A program made the translations under genes and the position numbers. Shown one piece after another: positions 1-6,857 of a DNA stretch of 13,947 nt. The first letter of the stretch is position 1, and each line of letters opens with the position of its first letter. The notes beneath the pieces were generated by a model. It saw only the letters and a list, made by a program, of their open reading frames with translations. It ran no database searches and had not been told where the DNA came from. Source of the stretch: Verrucomicrobiota bacterium (lineage in GTDB: Bacteria > Verrucomicrobiota > Verrucomicrobiia > Limisphaerales > UBA1100); assembly GCA_028872685.1 (NCBI GenBank), contig JAPKEI010000027.1, positions 1 through 13,947 on the forward strand. The letters are read 5' to 3'.

Positions 1-138
1 CTCAACATCGGTGCGATGCCCACCATCGCCCTCAACTGGCTCCAACCCCACGAAGGCAGCATCGTTGATTTCCTCTTCCGCACCCGCGCCTACCAAACCC
101 CGGACGAGCGGCTGCAACGCCTTTGCAACGGCGGCTGA
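1..138 (+). CDS. C-terminal fragment of an unidentified protein
   Basis: An open frame runs from the first base of the window to a TGA at 136-138, giving the last 45 residues of a protein whose start lies outside. The fragment contains the segment SIVDFLFRTRAYQTPDERL and ends CNGG. I do not recognise the family, and the piece is too short to show a domain. Its end is 28 nt before the alcohol dehydrogenase start on the same strand, so the two may be cotranscribed. It is preferred over the long overlapping frame starting near base 11 because that frame only resembles a known family from base 167 onward. Confidence 0.6.
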   Translation, partial: LNIGAMPTIALNWLQPHEGSIVDFLFRTRAYQTPDERLQRLCNGG

Positions 139-166
139 ACAAGCGCCCCGCACGCGACGTCATACA

Positions 167-1348
167 ATGCCCGTGAGCCATCCCGCTGAAAATCCATTAC
201 AGGAAAATCATCCGCACCTGCGGTTGGTATTTGGCAATGGCTGTGTGGCGCAGACAGGCGAACTGGCGCGCGAATTGGGCGCGACGAAGGCACTGCTTGT
301 CACTGATTCCGGCATCGTAGCCGCCGGGCACGCGGGGCGGGTGCGCGAAAATCTTGAGGCGGCGGGCATTGGGGTTTCGGTGTTTGACCGCTCGAAGGAA
401 AATCCGACCACCGCGTGTGTGGACGAATGCGTGGCGGTGGCGAAAACGGATGCGATTGATTTCATCCTCGGCCTCGGCGGCGGCAGTTCGATGGATACCG
501 CGAAAGGCTGCAATTTCATTTTTACCAATGGCGGCGCGATGAAGGATTATTGGGGCATCGGCAAGGCGAGCCAGCCGATGTTGCCATCAATAATGATTCC
601 CACCACCGCTGGCACGGGCAGCGAATGCCAAAGTTTCGCGCTCATCGCCGACAACGCCACGCACCAAAAAATGGCCTGCGGTGACCCCAAGGCGATGGCG
701 AAGGTGGCCATTCTTGACCCCGAGCTGACCCTCTCGCAGCCGCCGCGCGTGACCGCTTGCACGGGCATTGACGCCATAGCTCACGCGGTGGAAACCGCCG
801 TCACTCGCAAGCGCAATGAGACCTCGCTGAAATATTCGCGCGCGGCATTTCAGATAATGCTGGAAAGTTTCAGCCGAGTGCTGGAATCGCCGGACGATTT
901 ACACGCTCGCGGCCAAATGCTTCTCGGCGCTGCGTATGCCGGCACCGCCATTGAGCACAGTATGCTCGGCGCGGCACATTCGGCGGCCAATCCGCTTACC
1001 GCTCATTATAATGTTGTGCACGGACAAGCGGTCGGGATGATGTTGCCGCACGTGGTACGGTTTAATGCCGCCGACGCTGCCATCGCCGAGGCCTACGCCG
1101 AGTTTGTGGAAGGCACCTCCGTGGCCGCCACCAACGGCACACCCGCGCCTGAATCGCTGGCGCGATCGCTGGAAACGATACTGGACATTGCCCATCTTCC
1201 GCGCGACCTCACCGCGTTTGGCGTGGACGCCGCGCGGCTGGACTTGCTCTCCGAAGAAGCTGCCGGCCAATGGACTGCCAGCTTTAATCCGCGCGACATC
1301 ACCGCTGGGGATTTCAAGGGGTTGTATCAAAAAGCCTTTGCCTCTTGA
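167..1348 (+). CDS. Iron-containing alcohol dehydrogenase
   Basis: This is a group III (iron-type) alcohol dehydrogenase of 393 residues, the usual family length. It would reduce an aldehyde or ketone, or oxidise an alcohol, with NAD(P)H in the cytoplasm; the substrate cannot be read from sequence. The cofactor loop GGGSSMD lies at about residues 104-110 and the family motif PTTAGTGSE at 145-153. The metal ligand set is complete: Asp202, His206, His271 and His285, with spacing close to that of E. coli FucO. The ATG at 167 is chosen because family similarity begins just after it; an in-frame start near base 11 would add about 52 unrelated residues and overlap the upstream gene. No strong Shine-Dalgarno sequence is seen. 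The CbiX-like gene follows after 27 nt, so the two are probably cotranscribed, although no functional link is obvious. Confidence 0.9.
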   Translation: MPVSHPAENPLQENHPHLRLVFGNGCVAQTGELARELGATKALLVTDSGIVAAGHAGRVRENLEAAGIGVSVFDRSKENPTTACVDECVAVAKTDAIDFILGLGGGSSMDTAKGCNFIFTNGGAMKDYWGIGKASQPMLPSIMIPTTAGTGSECQSFALIADNATHQKMACGDPKAMAKVAILDPELTLSQPPRVTACTGIDAIAHAVETAVTRKRNETSLKYSRAAFQIMLESFSRVLESPDDLHARGQMLLGAAYAGTAIEHSMLGAAHSAANPLTAHYNVVHGQAVGMMLPHVVRFNAADAAIAEAYAEFVEGTSVAATNGTPAPESLARSLETILDIAHLPRDLTAFGVDAARLDLLSEEAAGQWTASFNPRDITAGDFKGLYQKAFAS

Positions 1349-1375
1349 GCCTCCCGCGCGACACTGCCCTCGCCG

Positions 1376-2254
1376 ATGGCTGACGTTTTTCCAAATTTTT
1401 CCCAAGATGCACTGGTGCTCATTGCCCATGGTAGTACCGTGAACGCTCAGTCCAGTGCCCCCACGCGCCGTTTAGCTGACGAGCTGCGCGCGCTAAATCT
1501 GTTTGCCGAGGTCGCTTGCGCTTTCAATTTAGAGGAGCCCAAGATCGATGAGGTGCCTCAGCTCGTTTCGGCCCAGCGTATTTTTGTCGTGCCCGTGACC
1601 ATCAGTGAAGGGCATTTTACTGAGGAGACCATCCCTTTCCGACTCAAGCTTTGCACCAAGGGCCAATGCGATTGTCCTGCGGGCGAATGCCATTATCCAC
1701 GCGTCAAGGCCGTGGCTGGAAAGAAGATTATTTACTGTCGGCCGATCGGTACGCACGCAAGCATGACCGAAGTGCTGCTCGCTCGCGCCACGGAGACCAT
1801 GGCGATGCATCCTTTCCCGCGTGCACCTAAGTTGGCGGAGAGTGCTCTTTTCATTGCCGGGCATGGTACCGGGAGAAACGCAAACTCCCGCAAGGCCATC
1901 GATAAGCAAGTGGACCTCATCCGCGCGCGCGGCGAATTCGCCGATGTGCAAGCAGCATTCATGGAGGAAGCCCCGTTCATCGGCGATTGCTACGGGGCGA
2001 CGGAGGCTAAGTGCATCGTGATGGTGCCCTTCTTTATCGCGGATGGTCTGCACACGGTGGAGGATATTCCTGTGCTGCTCGGCGAGCCTGAGGATCGGGT
2101 GAAGAAACGCCTCTCGGCTGGGAAACCCACGTGGCGTAATCCGACCGAACGCAATGGGAAACTCGTGTGGTACACCAAGGCCATTGGCAGTGAGGGCAAC
2201 GAAGCGTTGCTGGCGGAAGTGATTCTCGCGCGGGCGAAAGAGGGGGATTCTTAA
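1376..2254 (+). CDS. Two-domain CbiX/SirB-type chelatase-like protein
   Basis: The 292-residue protein is a tandem of two CbiX-like domains, the fold of sirohydrochlorin ferro- and cobaltochelatases, which insert metal into tetrapyrroles. Domain 1 opens with LIAHGS (His18) and carries a second His in SEGHF (His80). Domain 2 opens with FIAGHGT (His163) and has GLHTVEDIP (His226). Each half therefore keeps the pair of histidines that bind metal in this family. Between the halves, Cys93, Cys98, Cys100 and Cys105 form a CX4CXCX4C cluster that could bind zinc or an iron-sulfur cluster. No other cobalamin or siroheme gene is nearby, so the tetrapyrrole substrate is not supported by context and the protein may serve another metal-handling role. 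Its third-position base use seems less GC-biased than its neighbours, judged by eye. The ATG at 1376 is 27 nt after the dehydrogenase stop. Confidence 0.75.
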   Translation: MADVFPNFSQDALVLIAHGSTVNAQSSAPTRRLADELRALNLFAEVACAFNLEEPKIDEVPQLVSAQRIFVVPVTISEGHFTEETIPFRLKLCTKGQCDCPAGECHYPRVKAVAGKKIIYCRPIGTHASMTEVLLARATETMAMHPFPRAPKLAESALFIAGHGTGRNANSRKAIDKQVDLIRARGEFADVQAAFMEEAPFIGDCYGATEAKCIVMVPFFIADGLHTVEDIPVLLGEPEDRVKKRLSAGKPTWRNPTERNGKLVWYTKAIGSEGNEALLAEVILARAKEGDS

Positions 2255-2257
2255 TTA

Positions 2258-2286
2258 TCAATTTTCAAGGCTCATTTGAAAATTGA
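2258..2286. repeat. Perfect 11-bp inverted repeat between the cbiX-like gene and tyrA
   Basis: TCAATTTTCAA at 2258-2268 and TTGAAAATTGA at 2276-2286 are exact reverse complements around a 7-nt GGCTCAT loop. It begins 3 nt after the cbiX-like stop. It could be a weak AT-rich hairpin that ends or trims the upstream transcript, or a dimeric operator site for the tyrA-aroA-cmk operon. No long T-run follows, so a classical terminator is not supported. Confidence 0.6.
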
Positions 2287-2318
2287 ACCTTTCTCTGTTC
2301 CCCCCCATTATCACGCCG

Positions 2319-3179
2319 GTGCAATTCCAAAAATTAACGCTCATCGGTGTGGGCTTGCTTGGTGGTTCTATCGGGCTGGCGGCGAAGCAGCGCGGCGTTG
2401 CCCATCGTGTGTGTGGGTTGGTTCGGCGGGAGGAAAGTATTGCCGAATGTCTCGCGGCGGGCGCGGTGGATGAGGCCACGCTGGACATCACCGAAGCGGT
2501 GACCGATGCGAACTTAGTGATTCTTTGCACGCCGGTGGGGAGGATGGGCGAATTGGTGGCGGCGATGAAACCGCATTTGTCGGCGGGTGCCGTTGTCACC
2601 GACGTGGGCAGCGTGAAGGCCAGCGTGATGGCGGCGGTGGAGCCGGTGCTGGCGCGCTTTGTGGGCAGCCACCCGCTGTGCGGCTCGGAAAAGGCAGGCG
2701 TGGCCCACGCGCGCGGCGATTTATTTGATGGAGCGGTTTGCGCGGTGACGCCGACCGAGGCCAGCGATGCGCCGACAGTTGATACTATTTCCAAATTCTG
2801 GACTGCGCTTGGCAGCCGTGTCGTGAATCTTACTGCGGCTGACCACGATGCGATTGTGGCGCGCACGAGTCATTTGCCGCACGTGCTGGCCAGCGCGTTG
2901 GTCAACGCTGTGGTGGCTTCACCGCGCGTGGGCGAATCGGATTTTCTTGGCTCGGGCTTTCGCGACACTACGCGATTGGCTTCAGGCGATGCTGGAATGT
3001 GGCGTGACATTGCGATGGGCAATGCCGCCGCCATCGCCGCCGCATTGGAGGATTTGCAAGCGGAAATTGGCCGGTTGAAAACCGCGTTGTCGGAAAAGGA
3101 CGCGGCGGCGTTAGAGAAATTTTTTGCCGAGGGCCAATCTGCCCGTGACGATTGGCTGGCCGGAAGGGAGGATTTGTAA
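2319..3179 (+). CDS. tyrA: Prephenate/arogenate dehydrogenase
   Basis: This NAD(P)-dependent enzyme oxidatively decarboxylates prephenate (or arogenate) on the way to tyrosine. With a GTG start at 2319 it has 286 residues. The nucleotide-binding glycine loop GVGLLGGS is at 10-17, TDVGSVK at 94-100, the family motif HPLCGSE at 118-124, and the conserved helix RTSHLPHVLA at 182-191. It has no fused chorismate mutase or ACT domain, so feedback control by a built-in ACT domain is absent. The start is uncertain. GTG 2319 places the glycine loop at the usual distance from the N-terminus, while an in-frame TTG at 2283 would add 12 residues and fall inside the upstream inverted repeat. Neither has a clear Shine-Dalgarno site. 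The stop overlaps the aroA ATG by one base (TAATG), which indicates translational coupling. Confidence 0.88.
   Translation: MQFQKLTLIGVGLLGGSIGLAAKQRGVAHRVCGLVRREESIAECLAAGAVDEATLDITEAVTDANLVILCTPVGRMGELVAAMKPHLSAGAVVTDVGSVKASVMAAVEPVLARFVGSHPLCGSEKAGVAHARGDLFDGAVCAVTPTEASDAPTVDTISKFWTALGSRVVNLTAADHDAIVARTSHLPHVLASALVNAVVASPRVGESDFLGSGFRDTTRLASGDAGMWRDIAMGNAAAIAAALEDLQAEIGRLKTALSEKDAAALEKFFAEGQSARDDWLAGREDL
3166..3171 (+). promoter_or_regulatory. Strong ribosome binding site deciding the aroA start
   Basis: GGGAGG at 3166-3171 lies inside the last codons of tyrA, 7 nt before the aroA ATG at 3179. It favours that ATG over the in-frame TTG at 3152, which has no comparable site. Confidence 0.75.
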
Positions 3180-4441
3180 TGCCGTTGCCTGACTTCATCG
3201 AAATGGTGCCGATGACCGGCCCCGTGATGGCGGACGTGACGGTTCCAGGCTCCAAGAGCATCACCAATCGCGCGCTGATTCTCGCGGCGCTTGCCGATGG
3301 CGAGGTCCGGCTTACGGGCGCGTTGTGGAGCGAGGACACGCAAATAATGGTGGATGCGCTGCGGTTGCTGGGATTCGAGATTGCGGTCGCCGAGGATGCT
3401 GCCGAGGCGTGCAATCGCCATCTCACCGTGCAGGGCCTCGGCGGGCGCGTGCCCAATGCCGGCACGGCGGAGTCGCCGCTGGAAATTCATGTGGGCAATG
3501 CCGGTACGGCGGCGCGGTTCTTGGGCGCGTTCGTTTGTCTCGCCGAGGGGTCAGTGCGTTTGAGCGGCGTGGACCGAATGCACGTACGACCGCAGGGCGA
3601 GCTTTTCCATTCACTGCGCCGGATGAAGTATCGCATTGATTCGGATAACGATTTGTTGCCGGCGGTTTTCCACGGCACCGGCCCGCGCGAAATGGCCTGC
3701 TCGGTGAGCCTCCAACAAAGCTCGCAGTTCGCAAGCGCGCTGCTGCTCTCCGCCCGCGCGGGCACGTGGATTGTCGACATCGTGGGCGACAACGCGGACG
3801 AAGCGCCTTACCTGAATATGACGCGCGAACTCATCGAGGCATTCCCGCATGCGGGTGGCGAGTTTGCCATCGAGCCGGATGCTTCGAGCGGTAGTTATTT
3901 TTTGGGCATCAATTGCATTCACGAGGGCGTCGAGGTGGCACACTGGCCGCTCACCGGATGGCAGATTGACGCGCAGTTTCCGCGCTTCATCAACTTGCCG
4001 CGAGAGGTGACGCACAACACCGACCTCGGCGACAGCATTATGACCGCGATCGTGCTCGCGCCCTTGGCCGAACATCCCGTGAGCTTCCCCGCGTTGCACC
4101 GCCTCCGCGTGCAGGAATGTGAACGCGTGCGCGCCCTCCGCACCGAGCTGACCAAATGCGGCGCGCGCATCACCGAGGAAGGCGACACGCTACACGTCGA
4201 GCCTTCGCCCGAACTGCATGGCGCGGAAATCGATACTTACAACGACCACCGGATGACGATGTGTTTCGCGATGCTCGGCCTGAAAGTCAGCGGCATTCGC
4301 TTGCGTAATCCCTCGTGTGTGAAGAAAACCTTCCCTGATTTTTTCCAAAAACTCGCCGCCGCCCCGCCCGCTGGTCTCGGCGCAGAAATCCGAGATGCCG
4401 ATGGCAATACGCTCTCAAGCGAGGATTTGTTTGCTGAATAA
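3179..4441 (+). CDS. aroA: 3-phosphoshikimate 1-carboxyvinyltransferase (EPSP synthase)
   Basis: AroA condenses shikimate 3-phosphate with PEP in the sixth step of the shikimate pathway. It is 420 residues here, normal for bacterial enzymes. Visible motifs are GSKSITNRALILAALA (23-39 region, Lys26 as the PEP/S3P lysine), GNAGTAAR at 106-113, QSSQF at 180-184, the catalytic Asp in DLGDS (Asp285), the Glu/Arg motif QECER at 312-316, NDHRM at 355-359, and KTFPDFF near 383. The RVKETDR-type motif of E. coli reads RVQECER here, so the S3P-contacting lysine (Lys340 in E. coli) is Gln, while the catalytic Glu and following Arg are kept. The overall motif set is E. coli-like. It is the middle gene of tyrA-aroA-cmk, overlapping both neighbours by one base, so the three are almost certainly coexpressed. 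Confidence 0.95.
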   Translation: MPLPDFIEMVPMTGPVMADVTVPGSKSITNRALILAALADGEVRLTGALWSEDTQIMVDALRLLGFEIAVAEDAAEACNRHLTVQGLGGRVPNAGTAESPLEIHVGNAGTAARFLGAFVCLAEGSVRLSGVDRMHVRPQGELFHSLRRMKYRIDSDNDLLPAVFHGTGPREMACSVSLQQSSQFASALLLSARAGTWIVDIVGDNADEAPYLNMTRELIEAFPHAGGEFAIEPDASSGSYFLGINCIHEGVEVAHWPLTGWQIDAQFPRFINLPREVTHNTDLGDSIMTAIVLAPLAEHPVSFPALHRLRVQECERVRALRTELTKCGARITEEGDTLHVEPSPELHGAEIDTYNDHRMTMCFAMLGLKVSGIRLRNPSCVKKTFPDFFQKLAAAPPAGLGAEIRDADGNTLSSEDLFAE

Positions 4442-5085
4442 TGAGTGACCCAATCGTCATCGCCATCGACGGCCCCAGCGCCAGTGGCAAAAGCACCAAC
4501 GCCAAAATCATTGCCGCCGCGCTGGGCTACGCCTACGTGGACACTGGCGCGATGTATCGCACCCTCGCGTGGCACGCGCTGCAGCGATCCGTGGACGTGA
4601 CCAATGCCGCCGCCGTGGCCGCGCTGTGTGCCGATTGGCCGGCCGCGTTGGTGAATCGCGAGGGCAGTATTTGGCTGGAGGTGGACGGTTGTTTTCCGGA
4701 GGCGGAAATTCGCACGGAAGAAACCAGCGCTGCCGTGAGCCACGTGGCCTCTGTGCCGTTTGTGCGCGATTGGATGAAGGAACGTCAGCGGTCGTGCGTG
4801 CAGTTCGGCAATCTTGTGATGGAGGGCCGCGATATTGGGTCCAACATTTTCCCCGAGACGCCGCACAAATTTTACATGGATGCCGCCGCCACCGTCCGCC
4901 AAGCCCGCCGCGATGCTGATGGCGTACAGGACAACCTCGCCGCCCGTGACCAACGCGACAGCACCCGAGCTGCCTCGCCGCTAAAGGTGGCCGAGGGTGC
5001 CACCATCATCAATAACGCCGGCGAAACGCCCGAGCAAACCAGTGCGCGGATTATGGATTTGGTGAAGGAGCAACTGGGGGCCTAA
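4441..5085 (+). CDS. cmk: Cytidylate (CMP) kinase
   Basis: Cmk phosphorylates CMP and dCMP with ATP in pyrimidine salvage and nucleotide recycling. The protein has 214 residues, slightly short of the E. coli enzyme. It starts with the Walker A loop GPSASGKST (11-19), followed by the NMP-binding motif DTGAMYR and the family motif MEGRDIGS. The ATG at 4441 shares its A with the aroA stop (TAATG), and the family signature begins only ten residues in, so the start is secure. The aroA-cmk pairing is a common bacterial arrangement, often continuing to rpsA. Here it instead runs into a convergent pyrD, also a pyrimidine gene. The TAA stop at 5083-5085 sits at the left edge of an inverted repeat. Confidence 0.95.
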   Translation: MSDPIVIAIDGPSASGKSTNAKIIAAALGYAYVDTGAMYRTLAWHALQRSVDVTNAAAVAALCADWPAALVNREGSIWLEVDGCFPEAEIRTEETSAAVSHVASVPFVRDWMKERQRSCVQFGNLVMEGRDIGSNIFPETPHKFYMDAAATVRQARRDADGVQDNLAARDQRDSTRAASPLKVAEGATIINNAGETPEQTSARIMDLVKEQLGA

Positions 5086-5128
5086 CCGCCAAGGAAACCA
5101 TTTTTATAAACTTGGCGCCTTGGCTGTT
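5084..5128. terminator. Inverted repeat between convergent cmk and pyrD, possible shared terminator
   Basis: AACCGCCAAGG (5084-5094) and CCTTGGCTGTT (5118-5128) are reverse complements at 10 of 11 positions. A competing inner pairing uses GCCAAG (5088-5093) with CTTGGC (5111-5116). The cmk stop overlaps the left arm and the pyrD stop overlaps the right end, so the palindrome fills the whole junction. A bidirectional terminator is plausible, but the U-tract is not in the canonical place: the T-run (5100-5105) lies in the loop. It may instead be a dispersed intergenic palindrome. Confidence 0.45.
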
Positions 5129-6213
5129 CAAGCCTTCCCCACCAAATCGTCCAACGACCGCACTCCCTCTTTTTCCATCCGCGCTTTCAGCCCGCGCACG
5201 ATGTTGGCCGCGATGGAGGGACCTTCGTACACGAGGGCGGTGTAAACCTGCACTAGGCTGGCGCCGGCGGTGATTTTTTCCCACGCGTCGTCCGCCGTAA
5301 AAATGCCGCCCACGCCGATGATGGGGAGCGCGCCTTTCGTGTTCTTGTAAATGTGGGCGATGATTTCCGTGCTGCGCGCGCGCAAGGGAACACCGCTGAG
5401 GCCGCCGGTTTCGGCGTAAATCCTTTTGCACTGTGCATCGGTCGGGGATGGCCGCTCGATGGTGGTGTTGGTGGCCACGATGCCGGCAAGGGAGTGGGTG
5501 GTGGCGAGGTCGAGCACATCGTCGATAGCTTCGGTCGAAAGATCAGGTGCGATTTTTATAAAGAGCGGCACGGCGGCATTTACCGCGCGCAGGGTTTTCA
5601 AAATTTCAGCCAGGGCACTTTTGTCCTGCAGCTCGCGCAGGTTGGGCGTGTTGGGCGAGCTGACGTTGACTACAAAAAAATCCGCCAAGCCCTGCAGTGT
5701 GCGAAACGAAAACGCATAGTCATCGGCGGCTTCCTCCAGCGGCGTGACCTTCGATTTACCGAGGTTGATACCAATCGGGTGCATCGGCCATTGCTCGCGT
5801 TTGCGCCAGCCGCGCAGTGCCTCGGCCATCGCCTCGGCACCGGGATTGTTGAAGCCCATCCGATTGACCAGCGCGCGGTCCGTCACGGCACGAAACATTC
5901 GAGGCGTGTCATTGCCTGTTTGCGCATGGCGCGTTACTCCGCCCAGCTCGGCAAAGCCGAATCCGAGTCGCTCCCACATCGGCACGGCGGCGGCGGCTTT
6001 GTCCATTCCGGCGGCGAGCCCGACGGGATTGGGGAATTTCAACCCAGCCAAAGCCACCGGCAAATCCGGCGCACCATAGCAGGCATCGGCCAGCAGCGGC
6101 AGCACGGGCAGCCGTGCGGACACGGAAAGCCCTCGCAAAACGCGGTTGTGAACGGCCTCCGAATCCTGCAAAAACAGCAGCGGCCGGAGGCAATGACGGT
6201 AAAACGAACCCAT
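5128..6213 (-). CDS. pyrD: Dihydroorotate dehydrogenase (quinone), class 2
   Basis: PyrD oxidises dihydroorotate to orotate in pyrimidine biosynthesis, passing electrons through FMN to membrane quinone. At 361 residues it has the class 2 layout. An N-terminal helical segment (FYRHCLRPLLFLQDSEAVH) forms the membrane/quinone tunnel, followed by the FMN barrel. Visible motifs are NPVGLAAGMDK near 62-72, GNDTPRMFR, NRMGFNN, GINLGKSK, and the catalytic-serine segment NVSSPNTPNLRELQ characteristic of class 2. The phosphate-binding loop GVGGIF is near the C-terminus. The ATG at 6213 gives the usual class 2 N-terminus. It converges with cmk, another pyrimidine gene, and diverges from the PII gene, which leaves a 162-bp shared upstream region. 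Confidence 0.95.
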   Translation of the reverse strand: MGSFYRHCLRPLLFLQDSEAVHNRVLRGLSVSARLPVLPLLADACYGAPDLPVALAGLKFPNPVGLAAGMDKAAAAVPMWERLGFGFAELGGVTRHAQTGNDTPRMFRAVTDRALVNRMGFNNPGAEAMAEALRGWRKREQWPMHPIGINLGKSKVTPLEEAADDYAFSFRTLQGLADFFVVNVSSPNTPNLRELQDKSALAEILKTLRAVNAAVPLFIKIAPDLSTEAIDDVLDLATTHSLAGIVATNTTIERPSPTDAQCKRIYAETGGLSGVPLRARSTEIIAHIYKNTKGALPIIGVGGIFTADDAWEKITAGASLVQVYTALVYEGPSIAANIVRGLKARMEKEGVRSLDDLVGKA

Positions 6214-6268
6214 CGGCGGAAGATTTAGTGGGCAACGGGGATGGTGTCGAGAATGCTTTCGAAAGATG

Positions 6269-6300
6269 TCAATTTCAAATCTAACAAAAAGTTGAAAATT
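6269..6300. repeat. Imperfect inverted repeat in the pyrD-PII divergent region
   Basis: TCAATTTCAA (6269-6278) faces TTGAAAATT (6292-6300), complementary except for one extra A. It lies in the 162-bp divergent intergenic region and is followed by an A-rich run around 6301-6315. The arm resembles the inverted repeat upstream of tyrA and a motif upstream of clpP. It could be an operator or a bent, AT-rich upstream element. Confidence 0.35.
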
Positions 6301-6326
6301 TATTTTAAAAAAAAATCCGATTCCGG

Positions 6327-6354
6327 TTTACAGCCTCGCGCGAGTTGTTAACAT
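6327..6354 (+). promoter_or_regulatory. Candidate sigma-70-type promoter for the PII gene
   Basis: TTTACA (6327-6332, 5 of 6 to TTGACA) and TAACAT (6349-6354, 4 of 6 to TATAAT) are 16 nt apart. They would start transcription about 15 nt before the ATG at 6376. No sigma-54 element (GG-N10-GC) is seen, although PII genes often have one. Confidence 0.35.
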
Positions 6355-6375
6355 CCCCTCAGCAACCTGTACGAA

Positions 6376-6714
6376 ATGAAGCGCATCGATGCCATAATCA
6401 AACCCTTTAAACTTGAAGACGTGAAAGCGTCTTTGACGGAGCTGGGGATTGTGGGCATGACCGTGGCTGAAGTGAAAGGCTTCGGTCGGCAAAAAGGCCA
6501 CACGGAGATTTACCGCGGCAGTGAGTACACGGTGGACTTTCTTCCCAAGCTGAAGCTGGAACTCGTGGTGCCCGATGGCCAGGCGGACAACGCCGTGCAA
6601 GCCATCCAAGCGTCCGCGTGCACCGGCAAGATCGGCGACGGGAAGATTTTTGTGTCCAACGTGGAAAGTGCCGTTCGCATCCGCACCGGAGAGACCGGTG
6701 ACGAGGCGGTGTAA
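6376..6714 (+). CDS. glnB: PII nitrogen regulatory protein
   Basis: PII is a trimeric cytoplasmic sensor that binds ATP/ADP and 2-oxoglutarate and adjusts partners such as glutamine synthetase regulators and ammonium transporters. The 112-residue length is exact for the family. It begins MKRIDAIIKPFKLEDVK. The T-loop has YRGSEYTVDFLPK with Tyr51, the site uridylylated in many bacteria. The C-terminal signature TGKIGDGKIFV is intact. No amtB, glnA or glnD is next to it: it lies alone between a divergent pyrD and the gene-free region before dnaA. Context therefore does not separate GlnB from GlnK, and the symbol is by family default. No Shine-Dalgarno sequence is evident before the ATG. Confidence 0.93.
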   Translation: MKRIDAIIKPFKLEDVKASLTELGIVGMTVAEVKGFGRQKGHTEIYRGSEYTVDFLPKLKLELVVPDGQADNAVQAIQASACTGKIGDGKIFVSNVESAVRIRTGETGDEAV

Positions 6715-6837
6715 ATCTTCCATCGCGTCTTCATTGCATTCAGGGAACGACCTAAGTTTTTTATAATGCGTATTTTTATACTAAACCCTTGCGTTGAAGT
6801 TACGTTGTCTGTGGCTGTGTCAAGCCCGAAGGCGGCG

Positions 6838-6857
6838 TGTGAACAAGGGGTGAACAA
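6838..6857 (-). promoter_or_regulatory. Two DnaA-box-like sites in tandem
   Basis: Read on the minus strand these are TTGTTCACA (6838-6846) and TTGTTCACC (6849-6857). The first matches TTATCCACA at 7 of 9 positions and the high-GC variant TTGTCCACA at 8 of 9. The 8-mer GTGAACAA repeats exactly 11 bp apart, one helical turn, on the same face. A weaker third copy (TCGTTCACA) is at 7053-7061. They could mark the origin or autoregulate dnaA. Confidence 0.35.

Noticed and set aside
11..166. N-terminal extension of the alcohol dehydrogenase frame up to base 11
   Set aside because: The extra 52 residues look like out-of-frame translation and overlap the end of the upstream gene; family similarity begins only after the ATG at 167.
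3168..3177. GAGGATTTGT found three times near gene starts (3168-3177, 4421-4430, and minus strand 13053-13044)
   Set aside because: Two copies are correctly placed ribosome sites, but the cmk copy is 16 nt from its ATG; this is most simply Shine-Dalgarno-like sequence plus chance, not a regulatory motif.
5353..6228. A long plus-strand open frame opposite pyrD
   Set aside because: It is an antisense shadow of a clear pyrD with GC-rich codon bias; its protein shows no motifs.
6762..6767. Perfect TATAAT as a promoter -10
   Set aside because: No acceptable -35 hexamer lies 16-18 nt upstream; an AT-rich patch makes this word likely by chance, so it is not listed as a promoter.
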